Made by a program: the position numbers and the translations under genes. A stretch of DNA of 64,000 nt, taken from Stropharia rugosoannulata (Eukaryota; Basidiomycota; Agaricomycetes; Agaricales; Strophariaceae). Below the pieces are notes generated by a model. The model did no database searches, was not told the DNA's origin, and saw only the letters and a list, made by a program, of their open reading frames with translations. Of this stretch, positions 44,932-53,869 are shown piece after piece. Position 1 is the first letter of the stretch. Every line of letters begins with the position of its first letter. Where the stretch lies: NCBI GenBank assembly GCA_028532985.1, contig JANCIK010000005.1, positions 1,618,501-1,682,500 of the forward strand, given 5' to 3'.

Positions 44932-46139
44932 TCGTCGCGATGCACAAAATCCTCCTCTTCCTGGACATCATCCTCCTTCCTTTCATCCACCGGAATAGTG
45001 TCCTCCTGGCCCTCCGCAGCGCGCATGTGCTCGAGTTGCTCCTGAAGCTCCGTGAGAGTCATGTGGCGAATGTCAAAAGCCCGGGGACAATCTCGAGAGA
45101 TGTGACCGGGTTTACCACAGCGATAGCAGGTAGGGGGTGTCTTCCCAGCACTACAAGCACGATCGATGTCCATAGGAGCGCCCAGAGGAAGAGCCGGGGC
45201 AGCGGGCGCACGAGGGGCAGGAATAATGGGCAGAGAAGCTCGTGGGACGGTCGCAGGGGAGGCGGATGAACGCGAAGCCGTGGGGGGACCAGAAGGCGTA
45301 GGGTGTGCCGCACGGAAGAGCTGGTTGGTCTCGCGGTTGCGAGCAACCTCCACGGTGCGTTCATACCATCCCTGAAGCGAGGCGGGTCGACTCTCCGAGG
45401 GCAGGTTGGCGACCTGACTGTCCAGCGAAGGGGATAGACCACGACGGAACTTCATGATCAATGCCTTCTCGTCAATGTACCCAGACTTGAGGACAAGGTC
45501 CTTGAAGGCGTCGACGTATTCTTCAGCAGAGCGGCGGCCTTGATGGTAGGAGGTGCTCTCGAGGGCGAGCTGAGCATGCTCGGCCTCGTGCTGCTCGCAA
45601 AAATCGCGAATGAACACGGCTTCAAAGGCGTCCCAGCTGCGCAGATTGAAGTCGGAAAATCCAGACATCATGGCGCGTTTCGAGAACTGGGCGGCGCGGC
45701 CCTCGTTCATGAAAGAAAGGGCCCAAAGAACTCGAGAGAATTCGTCAGGAAACTGCGAGCCAGCCAGGGCGAAATAAATGGTGCAAGAATTAAGGAAGGA
45801 GCGCCCTTTTTCGCGTGAACCATCAAAGGGTTTGGGAGACGCGGGTTTGAGGCGAGAGACAGTGGAAACTGCAGCTGCAGGAGCCGTGTGGGCGTCGAGA
45901 TGAGGAGGGGGATCACGAGGCGCAGGAGGGGCGGGTGCAGGTGCAGAATGCGAGCTGGCAAGTGTAGTCTCGAGGAGGGTGCGGATAGTGTGAAGGGAGC
46001 TCGAAACGTCGGCCAATTCCTTCCGAAAAATCGCGTTATTGTGGTCGATGTACTCCGGAAGCGATGTGAGGGTGAGGGCGGGTCTGGACAATGTATTTCC
46101 CGCCTCAGGGCTCGCAGAGGCGTCTGTATCCATCGACAT
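44928..46139 (-). CDS. Chromovirus Gag with CCHC zinc knuckle
   Basis: About 404 residues from the first ATG (46139-46137, MSMDTDAS); the frame is open further upstream to 46208. A capsid-like region (FLNSCTIYFALAGSQFPDEF, SAEEYVDAFKDLVLKSGY) is followed by a Pro/Ala/Ser-rich stretch and the nucleocapsid knuckle CYRCGKPGHISRDCP (C-x2-C-x4-H-x4-C), then an acidic tail ending FVHRDE. It forms virus-like particles and packages the RNA. Intact. Confidence 0.85.
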   Translation of the reverse strand: MSMDTDASASPEAGNTLSRPALTLTSLPEYIDHNNAIFRKELADVSSSLHTIRTLLETTLASSHSAPAPAPPAPRDPPPHLDAHTAPAAAVSTVSRLKPASPKPFDGSREKGRSFLNSCTIYFALAGSQFPDEFSRVLWALSFMNEGRAAQFSKRAMMSGFSDFNLRSWDAFEAVFIRDFCEQHEAEHAQLALESTSYHQGRRSAEEYVDAFKDLVLKSGYIDEKALIMKFRRGLSPSLDSQVANLPSESRPASLQGWYERTVEVARNRETNQLFRAAHPTPSGPPTASRSSASPATVPRASLPIIPAPRAPAAPALPLGAPMDIDRACSAGKTPPTCYRCGKPGHISRDCPRAFDIRHMTLTELQEQLEHMRAAEGQEDTIPVDERKEDDVQEEEDFVHRDE

Positions 46140-46224
46140 CGAAGCAGGGAGAGGTGTTGGAGTCCTAGGCCGTTTCCGAGGGCAATAGGCGTCCAAAACT
46201 GGTCCCAAGCAGAGGCTTTTGTAC

Positions 46225-46734
46225 TGTAAGGGCGACTCTGCGCAGTGTCGAGCTCACACGAGACCTAGTAGAGGGATTCCGAAGTTTATTAAGCTGTAAA
46301 CTATAAATACAATAGAAGCGCACCTAGCAGAGGGATTCCGAAGACAAAAGCCTAAGGAAACCCGCTGCCGGGCGCCACAGTACATAATAGAAGCGTTGAT
46401 TGATGCGTGAGAATAAACTATACAGTTGATCCGCCACAAGAAGCCACCACATCACGTCCTCATGTGATGTGCATCATACATCATATGCACAACACATGAT
46501 GGACGTGTCCCATCAGTACGTCACATGATGTAAACCGCACGCGCCTGTGCACAGTACACACTGCAGAGCATAGTGTACACTGCACGGGCTGCGCGCGGCA
46601 TAAGAAAAAATAAAAATAAAATAAAATAAAAGAAAGTGAAGGAAGACGAAATGAAATAAAATAAAATAAAGAAAGTGAAGGAAGACGAAAAGAAATAAAA
46701 TAAAATAAAGGGTGACGCACGGCATCCCCTTACA
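46225..46734 (-). repeat. 5' LTR of the chromovirus
   Basis: Same length and ends as the LTR at 40425-40934. No TGG-type primer binding site directly abuts it; the following bases are GTACAAAAGCC, which leaves the priming mode open. Confidence 0.9.
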
Positions 46735-46739
46735 GGAAG

Positions 46740-48196
46740 GAGGGACTTTACAAAAGGGTCCAGATGGGTCATAGCACAGGGCTACACCTGTCTGACGTTA
46801 CATTCACAGAGATTGAGTGGGATGGAGGGGACCTGAATACAAGAGCCCATATAGCAACAGGAGGTGGGAGGATTGTGCGCGCATCACAGCAAAAGGGTGT
46901 GCGCATCAAAGGAGATGCAGGTCTTTCCCCGTTTGGCAAAATGATGTCTGCTTTGCGATTGAGGCCGAAAATGCATAACAATGTTACCCGACAGTCTTAT
47001 TTCAAATACAGGGTCATGACACATGTACCAAGAAATAGATGCTAGCTATGAGTATAGATAGTTATCAATGAAAAGACAGCAGAGTGTCAGTTCAGGAATT
47101 AAACATCCTAAGAAGTGATTGTCAGGGTCAGTGCAGCACAGGGGGAGAAAAGGCCTACAGGAAAGAATTCCTCCTGATAAAAGACCTGGGCAGCATAGTG
47201 AAGTTGTTGGAAGTGTTCAGAGTGAGGGAGGGTGCTGTAGTGCTCAGCATTGGTAGTACTGCACAAGTGCAGGACGAGCTCGCTATAGTGAAGCTGAGCG
47301 CACAAGTGCGAGATGCGAGGCAAGTGACAGGTAGCTTCAGTCAGCGCCAGAGCCTGCTACAAGGATGTCAGAGCTGCGCACGAAAAGGCTGGAGAAAAAG
47401 GACAGGCATGCACTGCATGGTCTTGAACATGACACATCATGTCCAGGCAGATGGTCATTGGCAGCAACAACTCAGTCACAGACTCAAGAATAAAATGAAG
47501 GGCGCCTATGTAGATGCAGCAGATGCACTCATGGTCATCGAGCGGAATATCAGCTAGTGCCTGCTGGGGTAGAGCAGCTAAGTGCAAGAAGGAAGGATCA
47601 GACCTCGCACGTTGAAGGAGATTACTCTCGGTATCGAAGGAGGGCATGATGATAAAAGACATGTTCATTGAGGGATCATATATATCACTAAAAGGTCCAT
47701 CAGAGACGCACACGGCCTTAATCGTAGGTAATATCATCTACTACAAGGGTGGTGTCGGGATCTACGTCTAGAATGGCGGTCCCTGTTGGTTCTGAGGGTG
47801 GGAGGTTGTGAAAAGGCATGCCAAGATGGCTGTACCGATTGAGAAGGTGAAGCGCAGCGTTACTGAGCATGTGCACATCGAAATGATCATTGCTGAATCT
47901 GCGCTGAGTGCAGCCTTCATAAAACACGATCATCATGACCAAAGGCAGGAATTGGCGATTGAAGTCAATAAAGCACAAGGGCAGCATAATGCGGTCCTGG
48001 AGGGAACATTAGCGGAAGGAGCACTTGCAGGGATTCAAGAAGTTACCAGTGCACGCACGAGGGACTGAGCAGATTGTAAAGAAAAGTGAAAAGGGCCATT
48101 GTTGCAGTCCTCTGCGAGCTCTGCATGAACAGCAAGTTGTCTCAGTAAAACAGTGAATTGGCAAGCAACAGCGGTGCACTGATATCAGAGAGCCAT
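46740..48196 (-). pseudogene. Antisense spliced gene B inside the Gypsy block
   Basis: The start ATG at 48196 is followed three codons on by TGA (48185-48187, one change from CGA). Then come CQFTVLLRQLAVHAELAEDC and SLQSAQSLVRAL, an intron ending CCTCCAG near 48020, and IMLPLCFIDFNRQFLP to DTTLVVDDIT. A one-base shift leads to KAVCVSDGPFSDIYDPSM and QALADIPLDDHECICCIYIG. Further remnants (GERPASPLMRTPFC near 46900) may be its last exon, next to the chromovirus insertion. No domain recognised. A TATA-like box lies about 40 bp upstream. Confidence 0.45.
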
Positions 48197-48233
48197 GGAA
48201 GGCAGTAAAGAAACTGTCAACTGGGGACAGTTG

Positions 48234-48262
48234 AATTTATAGTGGGGGGGAGAGATGACCTA
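48234..48262 (-). promoter_or_regulatory. C-tract plus TATA promoter of gene B, duplicated at the right LTR edge
   Basis: The minus strand reads TCTCCCCCCCACTATAAATT, with AACTGTCC next. The edge of the right LTR (51130-51158) has a close relative, TCTCCCCCCCACTAAAAATC, followed by TTGACTGTCC. Confidence 0.5.
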
Positions 48263-48602
48263 GCCAAGATGACCTAGCCAAGCAGGGATAAATCTAGGAG
48301 CTTAAGGAGATAGGACAGAGAGATCAGGAACTCAGGACAGGAGCAGAAGGTGATGGGCACATACAAGCAAGGGCGCATCTTTCATGTGCGTGCATTGCAC
48401 TTGTAGTTGCTCAGGGAATATTACAGAAAATAAAGCACTCAGGATCACACAGGAAGGAGGCAAAAGATAAATAATTCCAAAGCATATCAATACTAGACAA
48501 AAGCTATTCTACATATGCTAGATAGAATAGTAAGGGAGAGCACAAGAAAGGGAGATATAAGAAGAGAAAACAAGCGCCAAAGTGCGTGCCCCGCAGCAAG
48601 AC
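48263..48602. other. Spacer between antisense genes A and B
   Basis: Begins with a 13-bp tandem duplication (ATGACCTAGCCAAG, near 48254-48282). No other supported feature. Confidence 0.4.
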
Positions 48603-50611
48603 TTAGGCCTCCATGTTAACGACATCTTCTTCCTCAGCAGAGGCCTCAGGGCTCGAGTCGTTGACGACAACGGGGGAAGACTTGTAAGACTGTACAGGAG
48701 CTTTGCCTTTGCCCTTGCCCTTGCCCTTGCCTTTGCCTTTGGAGGCCGCGGAATGGACTTTGGAAGCCTTGGAGGGCTGGGGGGCAGGGACAAAGGAGGA
48801 AGGATCTTGAGGAGGGTGATCAGGGTGATAAAAAGAAGACAAAGGAGAAAAGTCGAGCAATTGGTTGGAGTCCAGTGGTTGACAGGGCGCATCGTAGGAG
48901 GCGCAGAGCTGCTCAAGATCTATAGAACAGAGGGCATCAAAGGTTTTGCAGTCAGCAAAACGAGAGCCAATGATGATGTTGGTAGGCAAAGTTGCGGCCA
49001 TAGCCTGCACAAGCTGCACAAGCTGGATAAGTTCAGCGAAGTAAAGACGCTGAAGTCCTTGACGAGTTTCTTCCGCTGCGTGTGCTTGCTGACAGAACAC
49101 ATCGAGACGGGCAAAAGAGGCCTGTAGTTCTAAAAAGGAGGAGATGATAAGGGACAGATGAAAAGAATGGGAGATGCACACACCACGGGGGGAGGTGCGA
49201 TGCCAACCAGAAGTACCTTCCAATGCACTGTCAAGCTCAGTGCCGGTCATGGTATGCATGCAAGGGCCTTGGCCACCTAGGCAGCAATTGGAACACTTCT
49301 GTCCAGGACCATAAAGGATGCAGAGGTGCTTTGGGGAAGGGGCAGCAGAGGAACTGTCCTGAGGGTGCTTGCACAGCGAGCAGGTGAAACCAGGCTAAAA
49401 AGAAAAGCAAATGAGAACTAAGGAAGAAATAAAATAAAAATAATAAAAAGATACATGACAATGGCCTCGTGCAGCGCCTCTTCAGGAGGCAGGTCAGCCA
49501 TGCTTATGGCGCCTGGCAGAGGTTTGCCAGCCAGCACCAGAGATGCATGGTAAATGCCAGGCAGAAGGTTGTATACGGGGTATGTCGACCGGTACTGGGA
49601 CTTGGAAGAATCAATGCCATGAAGGCGGGGCAGCTCAGCTAGTTTGCTGGAGGTGGCCTTCACAGGAACAACTTTGGTATGCGATGCGCACACTTGAAGG
49701 GCAGGAGGGGCATGCTGCTGAGAAGGGCCTGCCACAGCCTCCTGGACCACTAAAAAAGCGTCAAGCAATAAGCATAGACCTGTGAGAAGGGGTACTGTAC
49801 CAGGGCAGCAGAGCGCGTATGTTTGGCCTTAGGGACTGGGGGGACAGGCAGACCGGATAGGGGGACAGGAGATGCGTGCTTGTGCTTGGCAAGTGTTGCA
49901 GGGGCAGGGGCAGGAGGAGCTGGCGAGGCGCGCACAGAAGGTGCTGGGTCAGGAGAAGGGGGTGGCAGAGTTGACGAGGCACGCAGTGGCTCGGGTGGGG
50001 GTGTGCTGACCATCTCAAGAGAGCCCATGGTCTTGGCTTCAGGCTCAGCCATCTCCACGTTGTGCTCAGATGACTCAGGGGGGATGTACTGGATACAGGG
50101 CTCTGGGAGAGCCCCAGGCAATCATGACACGGGAAAAGCAGTGGCAAAGGCAATTTTATAAGAAGGCAGCTGTAAGAAGTGATCAGCGCATGTTTAAAAT
50201 GAAAAGGCAAAGAAAGTCAAAAGAAACAGGGCTTACAGGTTTTAGCTCGGGCACGGGCTCGGCGAACCATAAAGCACGCTGGGTTATGTCCTCAGAGTTC
50301 CATCCAAAAACGGGGTCGTCATCACCAGTGGCCAGGAGGGACAACAAGAGGGCCAATTCGCACGTTCCTGCATGGTGAGTGGCGTTGATAGGAAATGCAC
50401 ACATATGGCTTTTGACTGCGAGGCCGAACCATTCATGGAGGGACACAAATTGGTCGACCTCCTCGGGGCTCAACTGGTCACAGCCGCCCAAGTCCTCGAA
50501 AGTGTTGTATTGGGCTAGCACAGGGCGGAGTCAGTGAAAATGGTCGGCACAGTCGAGTGCATGCTCTTCCTTTTGAACCTTAAGCAGTTTGCTGACACCA
50601 CAGAAAGCCAT
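48603..50611 (-). pseudogene. Antisense spliced gene A: Cys-rich protein with Gly-Lys tail
   Basis: ATG at 50611 (MAFCGVSKLLKVQKEEHAL). Exon 1 (50237-50611) includes DQFVSLHEWFGLAVKSHM and ALLLSLLATGDDDPVFGW. Exon 2 (about 49801-50169) is Pro/Ala-rich (SPAPPAPAPATLAKHKH). Exon 3 has LHGIDSSKSQYRSTYPVYN. Exon 4 carries a Cys cluster (FTCSLCKHP, LYGPGQKCSNCC, GGQGPCMHTMTG), probably zinc-binding. Exon 5 is helical (LQASFARLDVFCQQAHAAEE) and ends in seven GK repeats and an acidic EEEDVVNMEA. TGA stops at 50531-50533 and 50122-50124 are each one transition from CGA. A TATA-like TATATAAC lies near 50710. A family of similar proteins exists in agaricomycetes; function unknown. Confidence 0.6.
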
Positions 50612-50707
50612 GAAGCTCTTGTGATCCAGGGTAAGAAATAAGTGGGAAGCAGTAGGGACTTAGAGAGGGAAGCGAGAGAAAGAAAGAACAAGAAGGGCAA
50701 GGGAACT

Positions 50708-50716
50708 GGTTATATA
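50708..50716 (-). promoter_or_regulatory. TATA-like box upstream of gene A
   Basis: The minus strand reads GCGTATATAACCAG, about 95 bp before the ATG. Confidence 0.4.
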
Positions 50717-51145
50717 CGCAGGAGAGAATGGCAAAGGAAAATTCTGGAGTATGAGAGAAGCAGACGGCGATGAGCATATGTCGAGTAAACTTACTGGTAA
50801 TATGCTAGAACAGTGTAACGCCAAAAGAAGGTCCAGCAAGGTTCAAAAAAAGGAAAAGAAAAGGCCTGATTAGGCAAAGGACCCAAGAAGGAAGTCAGCG
50901 GGAAGTGCGGTGCACATATGAGTGCGGTGGCAGTTGCCTAAAATAAGCTAGTCAAAAAAAGTCAGGCAGGGATACCTGAAAAGGAAGCAAAGAGGATGGA
51001 TAGAGAAAGTGACTCAGGCGGAGGCGCCATAATGACTGTGTAAGGCAGTAGCTGAGCCATAGTGCAGGAAAACAGGATAATGGTGAACTGCTATCAAAGA
51101 AGAGATGCGCGCATCTAGAATTGACTGAGGACAGTCAAGATTTTT
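50717..51145. other. Leader or spacer between gene A and the right LTR
   Basis: No intact frame. On the minus strand a short frame (MAQLLPYTVIMAPPPESLS) begins near 51062 but stops soon. Confidence 0.35.
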
Positions 51146-51158
51146 AGTGGGGGGGAGA
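51146..51158 (+). promoter_or_regulatory. Polypurine tract of the right LTR
   Basis: AGTGGGGGGGAGA directly precedes TGACAGGG. This marks the LTR at 51159 as a 3' LTR with element-internal sequence on its left. Confidence 0.7.
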
Positions 51159-52309
51159 TGACAGGGCTGCTTTTTAGCTACAGATGTAAACAGTCAGAAG
51201 TTCTGTTAGTGGGATAGCTGCGCACGGGAAAACAGAGAGGGACTAGAGTTGAGCCAAACTCATAGTCTATAGCTATCAGTGTGCATCATGACTATAAGCG
51301 CCTGCATGCATCATATTGTGAAAAGGGATTGGACAGCGAACTGTACAGTGTAAAGGTGCATAGTTTGGCCATCCATGCAAGTGATCAGGTGTGCATAGAA
51401 CGGTTAAGCACCAGCAAAGTGCGGTGTGAGTACAGCTGAGCGGGTACCAAAGGTGGTGTGAAGGGCTGTGTGCGCATCTCATGTGCGCACATTGCAAAGG
51501 CAGAATTTGCCTAAGTCCACACATCATGTGACTGTGGCAGTGTGCATCAAAAGACACGCAAAAGCCCAAGGGGATGAATAACATGCATGCAGCAAATGCC
51601 AAGGGACCAGGATACTAGAGGAGAAGCCTGGATGCAATGTGCGGACCTTTGGCCATGTGTTGCTAGTATTTACTTTAACTTATTATTAGTACACATGTGT
51701 GCATCGCATATAAACCTGTATCCTTGTCTATAGTAATTTAAGCAATTGTCTACCCACTAGATTTGTGTGCTGGGTTCTATCCCAGGCTGTCAGCAGGCTG
51801 TGCTTAGCTTTTGTTAGGGTTTTAACTGTGAAGTATTTGTGAATTATAGGAGTTTTGGATAGCTTCTGGCCACCGGGTCATTTGGAGAGCTCAGTGGGGA
51901 GTCAGTACAACTGTGTACAAAAACTTGCACTGTAGTGTTTAGACTGTGAGACTGCACCACTGGGTGAAAGACTTTGGAGAGTCTGTGCATTGCACGAGGT
52001 CACTGGACCCTGAAGTGTGCACAACAAAGCTGTTTGCTAAAACAACTTATTTCATCAATCATTTTGCCTAGCACATGCCACTAGCAACCAGATCCTATCC
52101 AAGATTTACTAGAATTAATTGCTATTACAAAGACTATAGGACACGAGGTGCGTGCATTGCACACCCAGAATGGGAACCAGAGCAGAGCATAGATTATACT
52201 AGCCATTTAGTTGAGGGCATTCGCTTGATCTAAGGGATAGGATCTTGCTCTGCTGGGTGTGTGTGTTGTGTTTCATAATTTTGAGTCTAACTATGCAGTA
52301 GACCTCTCA
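51159..52309 (+). repeat. Right (3') LTR, 1151 bp
   Basis: Starts TGACAGGGCTGC and ends GTAGACCTCTCA. Relative to the left LTR it lacks 34 bp near 52118 and shows many CG-to-CA or TG differences (for example ACCGGACCCGGA against ACTGGACCCTGA). It carries the same TATA-like CATATAAA near 51706. Confidence 0.85.
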
Positions 52310-52912
52310 GCAGTCTTGGAACACAATAACTAATTCTTATGAGTAGAAAAGATGGAAACCTGAATTTACATTATCAACATACTTCGTACTCCTATTGGAA
52401 TTGCACTATTTTTACCAGTCATCTGCAGTATTTCAGTATTATCATATGTTTTTCCTTATACACTATGTAACTCCATGTTTTGATCTTTTTTACTTGTAAC
52501 AATCAATTATTGTGCTTGGAAGGTGGCAGAAACCTATTGGCCATATATAACAGCAACCAAGTAGTGCCCACATTTCCTGTAAGGTATGTACAAAAACTGC
52601 AAGCCCTCACAGACAAATAAACAGTATTTATCTTTTATAAATCCATGTTCCAATCTTTTCTTCTTGTAAAATCATTTCTTATGCATACAGAGGTGGCCAA
52701 ACCTCGCAATTAATTACACTGTTTATATCCTTGATAAATCTGTGTTTTGATGTTTTCTAGTGGTAAAAATCATTTCTTATACCCAGAGACTGCCGGTGAC
52801 CTAGTGGCCCCAAGACCAGCAGTCTGTTAGTGCCCAGGTATACTAGAAGGCGTGTGCAAAGCCCAAACAAACCTGATGATTAATTAAACAATTTATATCA
52901 TAGATAAATCTA
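52310..52912. repeat. Relic of the foldback-type repeat, with both orientations
   Basis: Directly after the LTR, AACTAATTCTTATGAGTAGA and AAGATGGAAACCTGAATTTA match a unit of the palindrome in one orientation. From about 52470 to 52912 at least three units follow in the other orientation (AATCAATTATTGTGCTTGGA, AATTAAACAATTTATATCAT). The loop differs from that of the 3025-6319 element. So this is a second, decayed, asymmetric palindrome of the same family, truncated on the left by the LTR insertion. Confidence 0.65.
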
Positions 52913-52939
52913 ATGAGCCAGATACAAAGGTAATTACAA

Positions 52940-53270
52940 AGGCAATCTTATATCATACCTGTAAAGGTTGCAGAGGCCAATCTGCACTGCAGCATTCACC
53001 TGCAAGGAATATATCAACAAATTTAAACATTTATGCTCATTACTCACAACCTTGTTTGTAAAGCAGGAGGCATATTTTGATGAATGATTTATAAAATGAG
53101 TCTCGTTGTTTATGATCTGTCAGATCGCTATCCTGACTCTGCATAGCATCAAGTACAGCTTGGCCTTGGCATGAATTCTGTCAATTTGGTTAGCAGTATC
53201 AATACTGCTCATCGCTGTGTCAGATGTGGAGGTGGATGTAGTGCTGTCTCTGGACTGCATTAGACTACAC
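52940..53270 (-). pseudogene. Short spliced gene fragment of unknown function
   Basis: ATG near 53270 starts MCSLMQSRDSTTSTSTSDTA, continuing SSIDTANQIDRIHAKAKLYL to a stop within the exon. A donor-like GTTGTGAGTAATG near 53050 and an acceptor CCTTGCAG near 53001 lead to VNAAVQIGLCNLYR and another GTATGA donor. Ser/Thr-rich and partly helical. No family recognised. Confidence 0.35.
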
Positions 53271-53869
53271 ATTATGTCTTAAGTAGCAATTCAACATATG
53301 TTCAATTGGTATTGATGGCCATTTCAACTTGTCTATAAGCAATACAACATGTGTACCCTATTGTTGGCAGCAACAGGCTTTGCCAGCTGTATCTAACAGC
53401 CTTTCCAACTGTGCTTGCCTGTGCTTCTGTGACTACACTGAATTAGGGTTCTAATTTCTTGGAACATGTGTAATACATGAATGATGGGAATTAAAAGCCA
53501 ATAAGTTTTTTACTTGCCAACAGATGTTGGAAATACAATACCCATAAACTTTGTTTAAGGCACAACATGTCTATAAATAATACAGAATATTATTCAACAT
53601 ATGATGTCTCCAAATTTAGAATATAATATGATCAATGTCTGGTGACCTTATCTTTAGTCCCACACTAATGATGGATTCTGTAACTCATGCCCAGCTAAAG
53701 GGGTTGATATCAATGCATTGTACCGCCTGCTGTTGCTGGGTTTTCAGGCAACAGTGTACGATGCTGGATAACAGAGACTATAGGTGATGTTGTCTGTTGC
53801 TACTCGGAGCCTGTTTGCCTCAGAGACTGTGGGTATGGAAATCTGTCAGGGTTCTCTGTATGTGGTGCA
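53271..53869. other. No gene seen
   Basis: AT-rich spacer upstream of the next gene. No supported repeat or RNA gene. Confidence 0.4.

Larger units (their letters stand above)
40425..46734 (-). mobile_element. Young chromodomain Ty3/Gypsy element (chromovirus), 6.3 kb
   Basis: Two 510-bp LTRs at an offset of exactly 5800 bp, flanked by GGAAG on both sides (40420-40424, 46735-46739). Gag and pol are on the minus strand and nearly full length. I count about four mismatches between the LTRs, so it is recent relative to its surroundings. It is also richer in GC and CpG. It lies between antisense relics B and C. Confidence 0.9.
30601..52309 (+). mobile_element. Nested Ty3/Gypsy block between two TGACAGGG LTRs
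   Basis: Two same-orientation LTRs (30601-31776 and 51159-52309) bracket Gag-protease, RT-RNase H and integrase frames, an inserted solo LTR, three antisense gene relics and a younger chromovirus. The left LTR is followed by a primer-binding-site-like TGG motif and the right one is preceded by a polypurine tract, as expected of the two ends of one element. Against a single insertion: the flanking bases ACAG and GCAG match in only three of four, and the right LTR is closer to the fragment at 9818 than to the left LTR. It may be a recombinant of two elements. Confidence 0.5.

Noticed and set aside
30601..52309. A single simple LTR retrotransposon
   Set aside because: Solo LTR and chromovirus insertions, antisense spliced genes, mismatched flanking bases and LTR dissimilarity all argue for a nested or recombinant block.
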